From an uncultured Verrucomicrobiales bacterium (GTDB lineage: Bacteria > Verrucomicrobiota > Verrucomicrobiia > Verrucomicrobiales > Akkermansiaceae), in NCBI GenBank assembly GCA_937928545.1, contig CALGJQ010000011.1:1-64000 (forward strand): a stretch of DNA of 64,000 bases. Reading direction: 5' to 3'. A model generated the notes under the pieces. The model was not told the origin of the DNA. It made no database searches and saw only the letters and a list, made by a program, of their open reading frames with translations. Made by a program: the position numbers and the translations under genes. Shown here piece by piece: positions 1 through 8,129 of this stretch. Position 1 is the first letter of the stretch; each line of letters begins with the position of its first letter.

Positions 1-1041
1 AGATTCCTCACCGATTCTGACCATATTGACGAGCATGGGCGGGAAGTATCCGCATGAGCCGAGCGGACCGGAAATACCGTGGCCTTCTTCCATCAACTCA
101 GTGATTTCTTTAAATTCGGCCGCAATTGCAGCATTGCCGACTGTCTTCTCAAGGATTCTCAGGGATTCAAGAACGAGGACGCCGCTCGATTGAAGGAGCG
201 AGAAAATACTGGCGAAACGGGACATCGCCGCCTTGACCAAGACGGGTCCAATTAGCGGGACTTTGAGGAGAAAGCGATCACGAGTTAAGATTCCCCGTTC
301 AGTCTTGTTAAAGTGGCGATGATAGAGCCAGCCGCTGAGGATGACGCCGAGAAGGATGAAGATCCCGTAACTCATTAGGATATGGCTCATCCACATGCAC
401 AGTCGAGTTGGCGCAGGCAACTCAAGGTCCGCTCCAGCGAAAAAAGCCGCAAATCGAGGAATGACGAAGCCCACCATGACGAGGAAAGCGATTCCGAGAA
501 CTACGACGACGATCTGGGGATAGCGCATGGCTGACTTAATCTCCCCTTCCACCTTCGCCTCGTGCTCAATGAGGTAGAGCAATCGGTCGAGAACCTCTGG
601 AAGAGTTCCGGCCGTCTCCCCTGCTTCGACCATGCTACAAAAGAGGGCCGAGAATACTTCTTGGTGCTTCGAGGAAGCTGCGGAAAGACTCATCCCGCTT
701 TCAATGTCATCTTTGATGATGCCAGCCAGTCTTCGAAGGCGGGGTTGTTCCGTCTGCTCTTTTAGAATTCCAAAGGCCTGCGTCATTGGAATACCGACCC
801 GAATCATCGTCACGAGTTGCTTGATGAAGACGATGAGTTCCGTAGGAGGAACCTTGGCGTAGTTAGTCTTATAGCGAGTGTAGAAGCCCCCCTCCGAGCC
901 AGCTCCGACCGCCTTTAAATCGATTGGGATGAGATCCGATTCGGCAAGACTGCCCATCGCCTCTTCAAGAGTTTCCGCAGTCAGCGTGCCTTTCTTGATT
1001 TTTCCTGCAGTATCGGATGCTTGGTAACTAAATTCAGGCAT
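1..1041 (-). CDS. pilC: PilC/GspF-family inner-membrane platform protein (3' end outside window)
   Basis: Reading from the ATG complement at 1041, an open frame of 347 codons runs to the window edge. It starts MPEFSYQASDTAGKIKKG, as GspF/PilC proteins do. The first T2SSF helical domain (about residues 60-185) contains ELIVFIKQLVTMIRVGIP and the motif VEAGETAGTLPEVLDRL. A hydrophobic segment follows (about 195-215), then a second T2SSF repeat with FASIFSLLQSSGVLVLESL. The family forms the membrane platform that couples the assembly ATPase to pilin extraction. The gene is last in the pil operon, 68 bases after the PilB-like gene. The C-terminus is not visible. The family is certain; pilus versus secretion role is inferred from the pilMNOPQ order upstream. 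Confidence 0.9.
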   Translation of the reverse strand, partial: MPEFSYQASDTAGKIKKGTLTAETLEEAMGSLAESDLIPIDLKAVGAGSEGGFYTRYKTNYAKVPPTELIVFIKQLVTMIRVGIPMTQAFGILKEQTEQPRLRRLAGIIKDDIESGMSLSAASSKHQEVFSALFCSMVEAGETAGTLPEVLDRLLYLIEHEAKVEGEIKSAMRYPQIVVVVLGIAFLVMVGFVIPRFAAFFAGADLELPAPTRLCMWMSHILMSYGIFILLGVILSGWLYHRHFNKTERGILTRDRFLLKVPLIGPVLVKAAMSRFASIFSLLQSSGVLVLESLRILEKTVGNAAIAAEFKEITELMEEGHGISGPLGSCGYFPPMLVNMVRIGEES

Positions 1042-1109
1042 GGTAAAGAAGTCTTCTTCGCCGCATAATCACCTAAAAGAGAAAGAAAGGCTACCTGAAT
1101 TATCAATTT

Positions 1110-2819
1110 TTATAAAGCAACGTTCGCGGCGGCTTCTTCAAGGGTCGTGAGACCCATCTGAGCCTTGATAGCGGCGTCATCCCGCATCGTCGTAAAATTC
1201 CCTTCCGCCCGAGCGGCTGTTAGGAGTTCGCCTTCGGTGGCACTTGCGGTGATCAGCTCTTGGAGCTTCTCGCCAATCAGTAACACTTCATAAACGCCGA
1301 CGCGGCCCTTATAACCGGTATTTCGACAACGCGAGCACCCTTTTGCTTTGAGGAACTTAGACTCGGGGTCGGCTTGCAGGCCCCAGAAGCCCATGACCTC
1401 GGGGGGCGGAGACCAAGGTTCGGCGCAGGCGTCGCAGACCCGACGCAGCAGGCGTTGGCCGATGACGCAGGCAATGGTTGAAGAGATGAGAAAAGGCTCG
1501 ATGCCCATGTCAACGAGGCGGGCAACCGTGCCAATTGCCGTATTCGTGTGGATGGTGCTGAGGACGAGGTGACCGGTCAGCGCCGCCTGAATTCCGATGA
1601 GGGCAGTTTCGCCATCTCGGATCTCTCCGATCATTGCGATATCGGGATCCTGACGAAGGATGGCCTTCAGGCTACTGGCAAATGACATCCCGGCTTGAAT
1701 GTTGAGCTCGACTTGGCGGATGCGAGGAATCTGGTATTCGACAGGGTCCTCAACCGTAATGATGTTCACCTCCGGGCGATTGAGCATCCCGAGCACTGAG
1801 TAAAGCGTGGTGGTCTTTCCGCTTCCTGTTGGCCCCGTATTGAGGATCATGCCGTGTGGCTTATGGATGACCTCTTCAATCTTAGTAATATCAGCCTCGC
1901 GCATCCCGAGCTGATCGAGCTTGAATACGAGGGAGTTCATGTCGAGAAGACGCATCACGATATTCTCGCCATGGATCGTAGGCATCGCCGAAACCCGGAC
2001 ATTGATCTCCCGACCGCTAACTCTGGCACTAAATCGACCATCCTGAGGGATACGGGTTACTGAGATATCCATTCGTCCAAGGATTTTCAAGCGGGATACG
2101 ATTGAAAGCAGTAGCGACTTGGGGATCGAGGGGAGGTCTTTGAGCTGACCATCCACTCGGAAGCGGACTTGAACATGAGTCTTCTCTGGGCAGACGTGAA
2201 CATCACTCGCTCCTTCACGAACGGCGCGTGTAATGATCCAATCGACTGTTTTTACGGCGGTTGAGCCTTCAGCCATATCCTTCAAGGCTGCAACTTGTGA
2301 TGCTTGGCCTTCTTCGTCTTCTTCTTCCTCTTCGTCCTTCTTCGAACCGTATTCGACTTCCTCGACATCCTCCATCTGCGAACCGACTCCAGAGGCCAGA
2401 CCATAGAGGCCGTTCATCAATTCATTAAACTCGGTCTCGGTGCAGATGACCGGCTCTAGCTCCATCTTAATTTGACGCTGAACCGTATCCATCTCGAGCA
2501 CCTCGGTGGGATAAGGCATCGCAACGAGGAGCAATTTTCCTTCTCGCCGCAGCGGAATCATGCGGTGTTTACCGGCCATGGACGCAGGTAAAATCTCAGT
2601 AAGCTCCGGCAATAAAGGATAGAGATCCTGTTCAAATTTGGGGATATGTAGGCGACGACTAAGAACGCTGACCATATCCGTGTCCGCCACCATCCCTTCG
2701 CGCAGGATAAACTCTTCTACCTTGAGCCCAGGTGGCCTAGAGGTGCTTTGCACCTTTTCGAACTGCTCCTCAGTGAGGAAACCTTCCTCGAGAAGCATTT
2801 TTTCGAGCCTAATATTCAT
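1110..2819 (-). CDS. pilB: PilB/GspE-family type IV pilus/type II secretion assembly ATPase
   Basis: The 569-residue cytoplasmic ATPase drives pilin polymerisation. An N-terminal GspE-N-like domain (about 1-140) is followed by a very acidic linker near 155-172 (KKDEEEEEDEEG) and the ATPase core. Walker A GPTGSGKTT lies near 329-337, the Asp-box ITVEDPVEYQ near 354, and Walker B DPDIAMIGEIRDGE near 391-404. The His-box region contains LTGHLVLSTIHTN. A four-cysteine zinc site is present: CDAC, then CSRC before RNTGYKGRVGVYEV. Length is typical of the family. The gene lies 16 bases after the secretin gene and is probably co-transcribed. No clear Shine-Dalgarno sequence precedes the ATG. PilB and GspE cannot be separated by sequence alone. 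Confidence 0.93.
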   Translation of the reverse strand: MNIRLEKMLLEEGFLTEEQFEKVQSTSRPPGLKVEEFILREGMVADTDMVSVLSRRLHIPKFEQDLYPLLPELTEILPASMAGKHRMIPLRREGKLLLVAMPYPTEVLEMDTVQRQIKMELEPVICTETEFNELMNGLYGLASGVGSQMEDVEEVEYGSKKDEEEEEDEEGQASQVAALKDMAEGSTAVKTVDWIITRAVREGASDVHVCPEKTHVQVRFRVDGQLKDLPSIPKSLLLSIVSRLKILGRMDISVTRIPQDGRFSARVSGREINVRVSAMPTIHGENIVMRLLDMNSLVFKLDQLGMREADITKIEEVIHKPHGMILNTGPTGSGKTTTLYSVLGMLNRPEVNIITVEDPVEYQIPRIRQVELNIQAGMSFASSLKAILRQDPDIAMIGEIRDGETALIGIQAALTGHLVLSTIHTNTAIGTVARLVDMGIEPFLISSTIACVIGQRLLRRVCDACAEPWSPPPEVMGFWGLQADPESKFLKAKGCSRCRNTGYKGRVGVYEVLLIGEKLQELITASATEGELLTAARAEGNFTTMRDDAAIKAQMGLTTLEEAAANVAL

Positions 2820-2835
2820 GGTGTAGAGCGGCCAC

Positions 2836-4464
2836 TTACTTCCCCTCGAACCTCACTCGCTTATCACCTCTAGGAAGAATGTGAGGAGTGAGGAAAATCA
2901 GGGTGTCGCTGAAAGAGTCCCTGTCTGAACTACTCCGGAACATGGCACCTAAACCGGGAATATTCTTAAGAAACGGAACTCCCTCCTCTTGAAGGCTTGT
3001 GCTTTCAGAAGACAAGCCTCCAATGACAGTTGTTTGTCCAGTCGCTAGATAAAGCGATGTAATTGCTGATCGGGTTAAGATCGGCGTCTGCACATTTCCA
3101 TCAACCACGACTGATCGAGTGTCATCAAATTCATCCTTACTCGTATTGATGTCTAGCTTGACCCAATTTGTATCAATGACGTGAGGAGTGACTTCGAGGC
3201 GCAATGTCGCCTTTTTAAATTCGACTTGGGAAACTGCCGCTACTCCACTTCCAGCGGAAGAAGAGAAAGGTCTTTCTTCACCACTTTCGATGATTGCGGT
3301 CAACTGATCGAGGGTCGTGATCGAGGGTCTAGAGACGATATTGAGTCGCCCGTCCCTCTGTAAGGCTGACAGTTGAGCTTGCAGGAGATGACTTCCTCTC
3401 AAACGACTCAAGCCGTATAGCAGTCCACTCCCGCCTGTATCAAAGCCGGCGGGGAAATTGGAGCTAGCACCATCTGTAAATGGCGGGAAACCTGTCGCGA
3501 GATCATCCGAGTTGGCGGCATCAAAGACCCCCCACTGAACTCCAAGTTGGCGAGCCATTTCATTACTCGCTTGCACAATACTCGCTTCGATCAGAATCTG
3601 ATACGAAGGTTGGTCTAAGCCAGCGATAAGCTTACGAGCTTGGGCAAGATCAGAGGGAATTCCGTGGAGGATGACTTGGCCTGTGTCTTTGGAAGCCTTG
3701 ATGGTGAAACGAGCAGCCTGCTCTCCAGTTTCCCCTGGGGTTGCCGTCTCAGTTGATGCTTCATCATCCGCGACAACGGCCCTCATGGTTTCGCTGACTG
3801 AAGCAACCAGATTATCAATATCGGCATAGTGAATTCTCACCATCTCAACCGCCATCGGCTCGGAGCGCATTCTTTTCTCAGCCACTACGCTTTGATCATG
3901 CAACGCCTGCTCCATCGCGATTTTCCCCTGGATATCCTGAACTGAAAAGAGACTCAAAAGATCGTCCTTAAGATCATAATGAATTCCCCGAGCTTCGGTA
4001 ATCGCTAAAAAGAGCCGATCCCAGCGAGTTTCGTGCCTCAAGCTCACATGAACTGGGCCAGTCACATTGTTGCTAATGATTACGTTTAAATCAGCGGCAT
4101 CAGCGAGAGTGCGGAGCAGAACACCCACATCCATCTCACGACTTAAGACAATATTCTTAATCGGAATCTGAGGCAAAGGCTCCGGCTGTGATGCCTTAAG
4201 GGTCGTATCTGCTTCTCCGTGAAAATCACGCATTGCTGAAAAATTCGGAGCCGGCGGAGCCGTCATTGCTGAATTTGCGGCAGCATGCTTCCATGCTCTG
4301 TAAGTAGAATTCTCACTCGCAGATTCCCACTTTTTTTGTATTGGCATGCTGCAGCCTCCTAGGAGGACACTCACCCCAAAGACACCGCAAAACTTACGGA
4401 AAAGCAGATTCGGCATGGAGCGATTGAATTTCTTATTAAAGATTTTGGTCATTGTTTTTTTCAT
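2836..4464 (-). CDS. pilQ: PilQ/MshL/GspD-family secretin, predicted lipoprotein
   Basis: This 542-residue protein is an outer-membrane secretin channel subunit. A basic N-region leads to a hydrophobic stretch and lipobox LLGGC with Cys38, which suggests lipid anchoring. An STN/short N-domain (about 100-170, NIVLSREMDVGVLLRTLADAADLNVI) and a NolW-like N1 domain (about 205-290, ending in LIAGLDQPSYQILIEASIV) precede the C-terminal secretin domain. That domain ends in VPFLKNIPGLGAMFRSS and FLTPHIL, hallmarks of the family. It is shorter than most PilQ proteins and has no AMIN domains, which is more MshL-like. The ATG overlaps the upstream stop as ATGA (4461-4464), indicating translational coupling. 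Family certain; exact role inferred from neighbours. Confidence 0.9.
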   Translation of the reverse strand: MKKTMTKIFNKKFNRSMPNLLFRKFCGVFGVSVLLGGCSMPIQKKWESASENSTYRAWKHAAANSAMTAPPAPNFSAMRDFHGEADTTLKASQPEPLPQIPIKNIVLSREMDVGVLLRTLADAADLNVIISNNVTGPVHVSLRHETRWDRLFLAITEARGIHYDLKDDLLSLFSVQDIQGKIAMEQALHDQSVVAEKRMRSEPMAVEMVRIHYADIDNLVASVSETMRAVVADDEASTETATPGETGEQAARFTIKASKDTGQVILHGIPSDLAQARKLIAGLDQPSYQILIEASIVQASNEMARQLGVQWGVFDAANSDDLATGFPPFTDGASSNFPAGFDTGGSGLLYGLSRLRGSHLLQAQLSALQRDGRLNIVSRPSITTLDQLTAIIESGEERPFSSSAGSGVAAVSQVEFKKATLRLEVTPHVIDTNWVKLDINTSKDEFDDTRSVVVDGNVQTPILTRSAITSLYLATGQTTVIGGLSSESTSLQEEGVPFLKNIPGLGAMFRSSSDRDSFSDTLIFLTPHILPRGDKRVRFEGK

Positions 4465-5186
4465 TGCGGCTCTCTTGTGCTTGGGACTTCTTGTGTGCTT
4501 GGAGCACCTTCTATTACTTGAACTGGAAGAGGGACAATTTCGACACCAGGAACTAGAGCTGGAGCTGGGGGAACTTCAGCGCCCTGAACTGGAGGGGGTG
4601 CAAGCCCTCCAGCCGGTTCAGCTCCTGTTCCGGATCCAGAAGCACCTTCGCTCGCTTGCAATTTTGCAGCGCCCTCGGATTTCCCTGTGACAAAGGGCTT
4701 TTCAAGCGGGACATTGACCGGATCGCTTGCCCCACGACGAAGCAATTTAATATGATCTGGGAGAATTTTCATGAGTTGAAATTCCCCGCCTTCGATCGTT
4801 TCCCCAGGACGATAATCTTGGCCATTGATGATTGCGATCACATGCTCACCGATGTTGAGAAAACCAATATATTCAGGGAGAGGTGTGAGATACTCCGCCG
4901 GAGGAGCATCGACTGGCTCAGGCTGCTCCTCGATGACCAAAGGGCGACTTCGGAGAGGATTGCTTAGCCATTTCGTAGATACCGCAGCCAAGATTTGCTT
5001 TTCGCGATCCGTTGATTCTCCCTCTTTCAGACTTAGCTGCACCTTACTAATCAAAGTTGGGAAATCAATTGAGGCGCGGGTAGAAGCTTCAACTGATGGA
5101 TTGAATAACGCGGGCGCGTAGACTACCCCCGCACCCACTGCGGCAACACCCACCAGACCAAGTAGTATTTTTTCTCGAAGTATCAT
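4461..5186 (-). CDS. PilP/GspC-like periplasmic pilus/secretion protein
   Basis: A longer reading begins at 5201, but the ATG at 5186 overlaps the preceding stop as ATGA (5183-5186) and is preferred; the product is then 241 residues. One N-terminal membrane segment (LLGLVGVAAVGAGVVYAPAL) is followed by a helical linker. A small beta-rich domain lies near 90-165 (YIGFLNIGEHVIAIINGQ, ending LLRRGASDPVNVPL) and resembles the homology region of PilP/GspC. The last ~70 residues are rich in Pro, Ala, Gly and Glu and look disordered. In the operon it sits exactly where pilP sits in pilMNOPQ. Sequence similarity to PilP is weak by eye, so the assignment leans on position. Confidence 0.7.
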   Translation of the reverse strand: MILREKILLGLVGVAAVGAGVVYAPALFNPSVEASTRASIDFPTLISKVQLSLKEGESTDREKQILAAVSTKWLSNPLRSRPLVIEEQPEPVDAPPAEYLTPLPEYIGFLNIGEHVIAIINGQDYRPGETIEGGEFQLMKILPDHIKLLRRGASDPVNVPLEKPFVTGKSEGAAKLQASEGASGSGTGAEPAGGLAPPPVQGAEVPPAPALVPGVEIVPLPVQVIEGAPSTQEVPSTREPQ

Positions 5187-5716
5187 TGGATTGCTAGCCA
5201 AACGGAAAGGTTCATCTCATGCCCCAAATCGGTGACTTTGATCGAAAAAGAATCAATAGAATCGACAGATTTCATTTCATTGAGGCCATTTAAAAGTTTG
5301 TTAAAAGTCAAAAACTCACCACGCATACGAGTATCCACCCTGAGCATCTCCCGCCCTCCTTGGAGTGACCGAACCTGTGGGGTTACGGAAACAAGCTCAA
5401 CCTGCGACTCACGCGCTAGAGCTTCAAAGACATCTGGTAATTCGGCGAGATCTTCGATCTTGAGCGGCTGAAGCTCATTGACAGAGATCTCTTCAGGCAA
5501 TGACTCTTGAAGACGTCGCTGCATCGGAATGAAAATTGGAATGAAGGCTTTCTGGTCCTTAATATCAGCTTGTAACTCTACAATAGAAGCTCGGGTCTTC
5601 GTAATCCCCCGAGAAACTGGAATTACCCCAAAGAAAAGGATTACGAGCAATGCGATGATCAAAATCGCTGGGAAAGCCAGTTTTGAACCAGCCGATGTAC
5701 GTGCGTTTTTTGCCAC
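5183..5716 (-). CDS. pilO: PilO/GspM-like inner-membrane alignment-complex protein
   Basis: The 177-residue protein begins at a GTG (5716). It has a short basic cytoplasmic tail, one membrane helix (LAFPAILIIALLVILFFGVIPV), then a coiled-coil region (TKTRASIVELQADIKDQ) and a periplasmic ferredoxin-like domain with the pattern DVFEALARESQVELVSVTPQ and FLTFNKLLNGLNEMKSVDSI. This architecture is that of PilO, which dimerises with PilN to link the cytoplasmic PilM to the secretin through PilP. It lies 4 bases after the PilM-N gene and overlaps the PilP-like gene by 4 bases. Confidence 0.8.
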   Translation of the reverse strand: MAKNARTSAGSKLAFPAILIIALLVILFFGVIPVSRGITKTRASIVELQADIKDQKAFIPIFIPMQRRLQESLPEEISVNELQPLKIEDLAELPDVFEALARESQVELVSVTPQVRSLQGGREMLRVDTRMRGEFLTFNKLLNGLNEMKSVDSIDSFSIKVTDLGHEMNLSVWLAIQ

Positions 5717-5720
5717 TGGT

Positions 5721-7502
5721 TTATTCTAGATTAATGATTTCAACTTCTGCAATCGTCTCAACGTTCAAAGTGAAAGTTAGACGTAACTTCCCTTCACTTT
5801 GGACGAGTTCGGTCGAATCCACTTCGATTCCACCAAATAAACGAGACTGATCTAAACGAGCAATATAAATGGTTAGGGACGTCTCCAGCGAGGTCCGCTC
5901 GCCTGTCACGACTCCTTTCAGAAGAAGGGTCCCCTTCTCGTCTGCCGATGTTTCCCCTAGTTTCAAATTCGCGCTTTCTGCGGCAGGGTCCAAGAAAGTA
6001 ATCGTACTTCCCATGGCCGCTGATACATGTAACAGCGAAACATTTTCAGGAGTCAGCCTTGTGATTTCCGACAATAGAGCCAGCCCCTCATAGCGATTAA
6101 TCGCAGCCTTCCGCCTCTCCCCAACTAATCGCACCTCCTCACGAGTTTTCGTGATCATTGATTCAGTTAGTCGAGGACCCAAGCTGCTGAACTCCTCTTC
6201 AAGCCCCCCTTTCTCAGCTTCCAAATCCCGTAATTTTAAGCGTTGAGTATTGTAAAACAGCGCGGCGGCTAGGGCCAAAAGAAGCAACAATATTGAGGCG
6301 ACGGTCGCTAGCTTATTTTGTTTTCCCTCCTTTTGCCGTGCTTTGTAGGTGTGGGCTAGATTGATTCCCGCCTGACTCCCTTCAAGGGCCAAACCAAAAG
6401 CGGTGCCATAAACGACTCGATCCGCAATTTCGCCCGGAAGAGAAGACTTTGTTTGTAGCCCAGGAAGGTCAAACGGATCAACTGCGACGACCTCAGGAGA
6501 AAGTTGCTTGGCAAAGAAATCTAACAACTGACCCCTCGCGGCAATTTCGCCTCCAAGAAAAATTGTCGTGATTGGATCTGTATCGAAATTACTCTGAAAG
6601 TAATCAATCGTGCGCTCGATCTGGCGCACCGTGCGATCCAAAACTGGCTGTAGCAAGGCAAAGGCCTTCCTATGATTTTCGCGTTCGTCGGACGAGAACT
6701 GACCTTCCTCAAGACCGAGATTCAGAATGATTTCGCAAGCTTCCTTTTGACTCACCTTTGGGTCGAGTTCTTTGACGAGCGTATCCGCCAGACTTTCAAG
6801 TCCAGACGGGATATTCCTCGTAAACACGAGCTGCCCCTCGAGAAGTACACTCACGCTGGTCGAAAGTCGTCCAAGTTGGCAAATCAATACGGGGCCTTCA
6901 GAATCCTGATCCCTATTGAGTTCGACTAATTTTTTTAAGGCCAGGAGAGGCAGCCCAATCCCTGACAAAGAATAACCTGCTTGAGAAAATGCCTTCTTAA
7001 CACTGTCAACACATCCACGTTCAATGATTGCACCGGTAACATCGAGAACAGCCTTGGGCTCGTCACTCTCATCAATCTGAAAATCAACGACCGTCTCGTC
7101 CTCAAGGAATGAATCTTCTCGTTGCAACGCCCAATAAACAGCTCCAAGAATTCGGCCTGGACCCACTTTGGGGACCTTAATATGATGAAGGCGAGCTCGA
7201 TCTAATTGGGGCGCAGCCCACACCACAAGCTCCTTCGAGGGGCTAGAAAATTGCTTGAGTGCCTTCCTCAAGATTGAGGCAAACTCAGACGACTCTAAAT
7301 CCAGACTTAGATCGAATTCAAATGTCCCACATTTCTCAAATACGACTCCTCCTGCCGGGGACCATTTCAGCTGAACGATATAAATACTCTTATATCCAAT
7401 TTCAACGCCCACGGTCGCGCTGCGACGTCTTTGGCGATTTGACCGCTTAGGACTTCTTGACGAATTTCGTTTTGAAATAGCTGTGTTACTAGAATCTGCC
7501 AT
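5721..7502 (-). CDS. pilM: PilM-PilN fusion protein (actin-like ATPase plus membrane PilN domain)
   Basis: The 593-residue product joins two proteins that are usually separate. Residues about 28-370 form a PilM-type actin-like ATPase: it starts VGVEIGYKSIYIVQLKW, has LVICQLGRLSTSVSVLL-like phosphate-1/2 segments and a C-terminal IFLGGEIAARGQL. After a linker (KARQKEGKQNKLA) a membrane helix at about 398-415 (VASILLLLLALAAALFY) is followed by a coiled coil and a PilN-like periplasmic domain (LALLSEITRLTPENVSLLHV). In split systems the PilN tail docks into PilM, so fusion would fix the stoichiometry at 1:1. It is the first gene of the pil operon. A basic, Ser/Arg-rich N-terminus of about 28 residues is unusual. 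Confidence 0.85.
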   Translation of the reverse strand: MADSSNTAISKRNSSRSPKRSNRQRRRSATVGVEIGYKSIYIVQLKWSPAGGVVFEKCGTFEFDLSLDLESSEFASILRKALKQFSSPSKELVVWAAPQLDRARLHHIKVPKVGPGRILGAVYWALQREDSFLEDETVVDFQIDESDEPKAVLDVTGAIIERGCVDSVKKAFSQAGYSLSGIGLPLLALKKLVELNRDQDSEGPVLICQLGRLSTSVSVLLEGQLVFTRNIPSGLESLADTLVKELDPKVSQKEACEIILNLGLEEGQFSSDERENHRKAFALLQPVLDRTVRQIERTIDYFQSNFDTDPITTIFLGGEIAARGQLLDFFAKQLSPEVVAVDPFDLPGLQTKSSLPGEIADRVVYGTAFGLALEGSQAGINLAHTYKARQKEGKQNKLATVASILLLLLALAAALFYNTQRLKLRDLEAEKGGLEEEFSSLGPRLTESMITKTREEVRLVGERRKAAINRYEGLALLSEITRLTPENVSLLHVSAAMGSTITFLDPAAESANLKLGETSADEKGTLLLKGVVTGERTSLETSLTIYIARLDQSRLFGGIEVDSTELVQSEGKLRLTFTLNVETIAEVEIINLE

Positions 7503-7540
7503 CCTGTGGGAAGGCCTGTAGGTAGCTAATGCTCAGACGA

Positions 7541-7558
7541 TTGCAAAGCCAATTCCTT
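7541..7558 (-). promoter_or_regulatory. Weak candidate sigma-54-like -24/-12 element upstream of the pil operon
   Basis: On the minus strand the sequence AAGGAATTGGCTTTGCAA has GG and GC dinucleotides separated by 10 bases, with a good -12 half (TTTGCAA) but a poor -24 half (GGAA rather than GGCA). It lies about 40 bases upstream of the PilM-N start. Pilus genes are often sigma-54 dependent and rpoN is in this window, but the match is weak and may be chance. Confidence 0.2.
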
Positions 7559-7676
7559 GCGCGAAGCTGGTGCCTGAAAACTTGATCAAAGCATCCAATA
7601 AAAATTACTTTGCAATAGATTACCACGCCTTACATTTTTCTTAAAAAAAGCGATTTGATCCACTCAGCTTTAGAGT

Positions 7677-7730
7677 TTATTTAAATAAAAATAGAGTCGG
7701 GCACAAAGTCTTAGACAGCTTTTTTCTCAT
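7677..7730 (-). CDS. Possible 17-residue micropeptide with a consensus ribosome-binding site
   Basis: On the minus strand AGGAGG followed 8 bases later by ATG (7730) opens a 17-codon frame ending in TAA at 7677. The predicted peptide starts MRKKLSKTLC, basic at its N-terminus and hydrophobic at its C-terminus (PTLFLFK). The strong ribosome-binding site is notable because most genes in the window have weak or no such site. It could be a leader peptide, a small membrane peptide or chance. There is no evidence of conservation within the window. Confidence 0.25.
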   Translation of the reverse strand: MRKKLSKTLCPTLFLFK

Positions 7731-7894
7731 AATCTCTCCTCCTTTGATCGCGCCTAGTTAAGTCGATCTAAATAATCTGGAGCACCCCCAAAAAATAGGC
7801 CACCGGATCCTAAATATCGACCGGACAACTCGTCCCAGATGATCTGCTTTATCCTACGAGAGAAATTTTAGCACTCCTCCCCCTTTTTTGGGCT

Positions 7895-8071
7895 CTACTT
7901 CTCCTCCTCTTGCCCCTCTTCGGGCGTCTCCGACTTTTCACCGGAATGATCCTCATGCTTAAAAAGGTTGTTGGTATCGCTCGATTTAGGAGGATCAGAT
8001 TCCCACTCGTGACGCTCACAAGAGCACAAGCCAAGACCGATCACTGCCAAAAGAACCGTAAACTTTTTCAT
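7895..8071 (-). CDS. Small hypothetical lipoprotein (58 aa)
   Basis: A 58-residue protein reads from the ATG at 8071 to a TAG at 7895. A basic, hydrophobic signal (MKKFTVLLAVIGLGLCSC) carries a lipobox ending LCSC. The mature part is short, polar and acidic at its C-terminus (ETPEEGQEEEK), with no recognisable domain. It lies 58 bases downstream of the DUF58 gene in the same direction, so it may be the last gene of the MoxR operon. Codon use and the signal peptide argue that it is real, although it is below usual ORF length limits. Function unknown. Confidence 0.7.
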   Translation of the reverse strand: MKKFTVLLAVIGLGLCSCERHEWESDPPKSSDTNNLFKHEDHSGEKSETPEEGQEEEK

Positions 8072-8129
8072 CGCGCCCGTTGGATAAGTGACCCACGCAA
8101 AAAAGGCAACTCCTCTTTGCCTGTGCTCC

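Larger units (their letters stand above)
7503..7894. other. Gene-poor AT-rich region between the pil operon and the small lipoprotein gene
   Basis: These 392 bases are AT-richer than their surroundings and hold no ORF of normal length. They contain the probable promoter region for the pil operon and a very short ORF with a strong Shine-Dalgarno sequence (7677-7730, listed separately). No convincing intrinsic terminator was found for the upstream MoxR operon; a run of seven T residues on the minus strand near 7643-7649 follows only a weak stem. Confidence 0.6.

Noticed and set aside
7640-7672. Intrinsic terminator on the minus strand with a T-run near 7643-7649
   Set aside because: The stem before the T-run is only about five pairs with a long loop, too weak to call.
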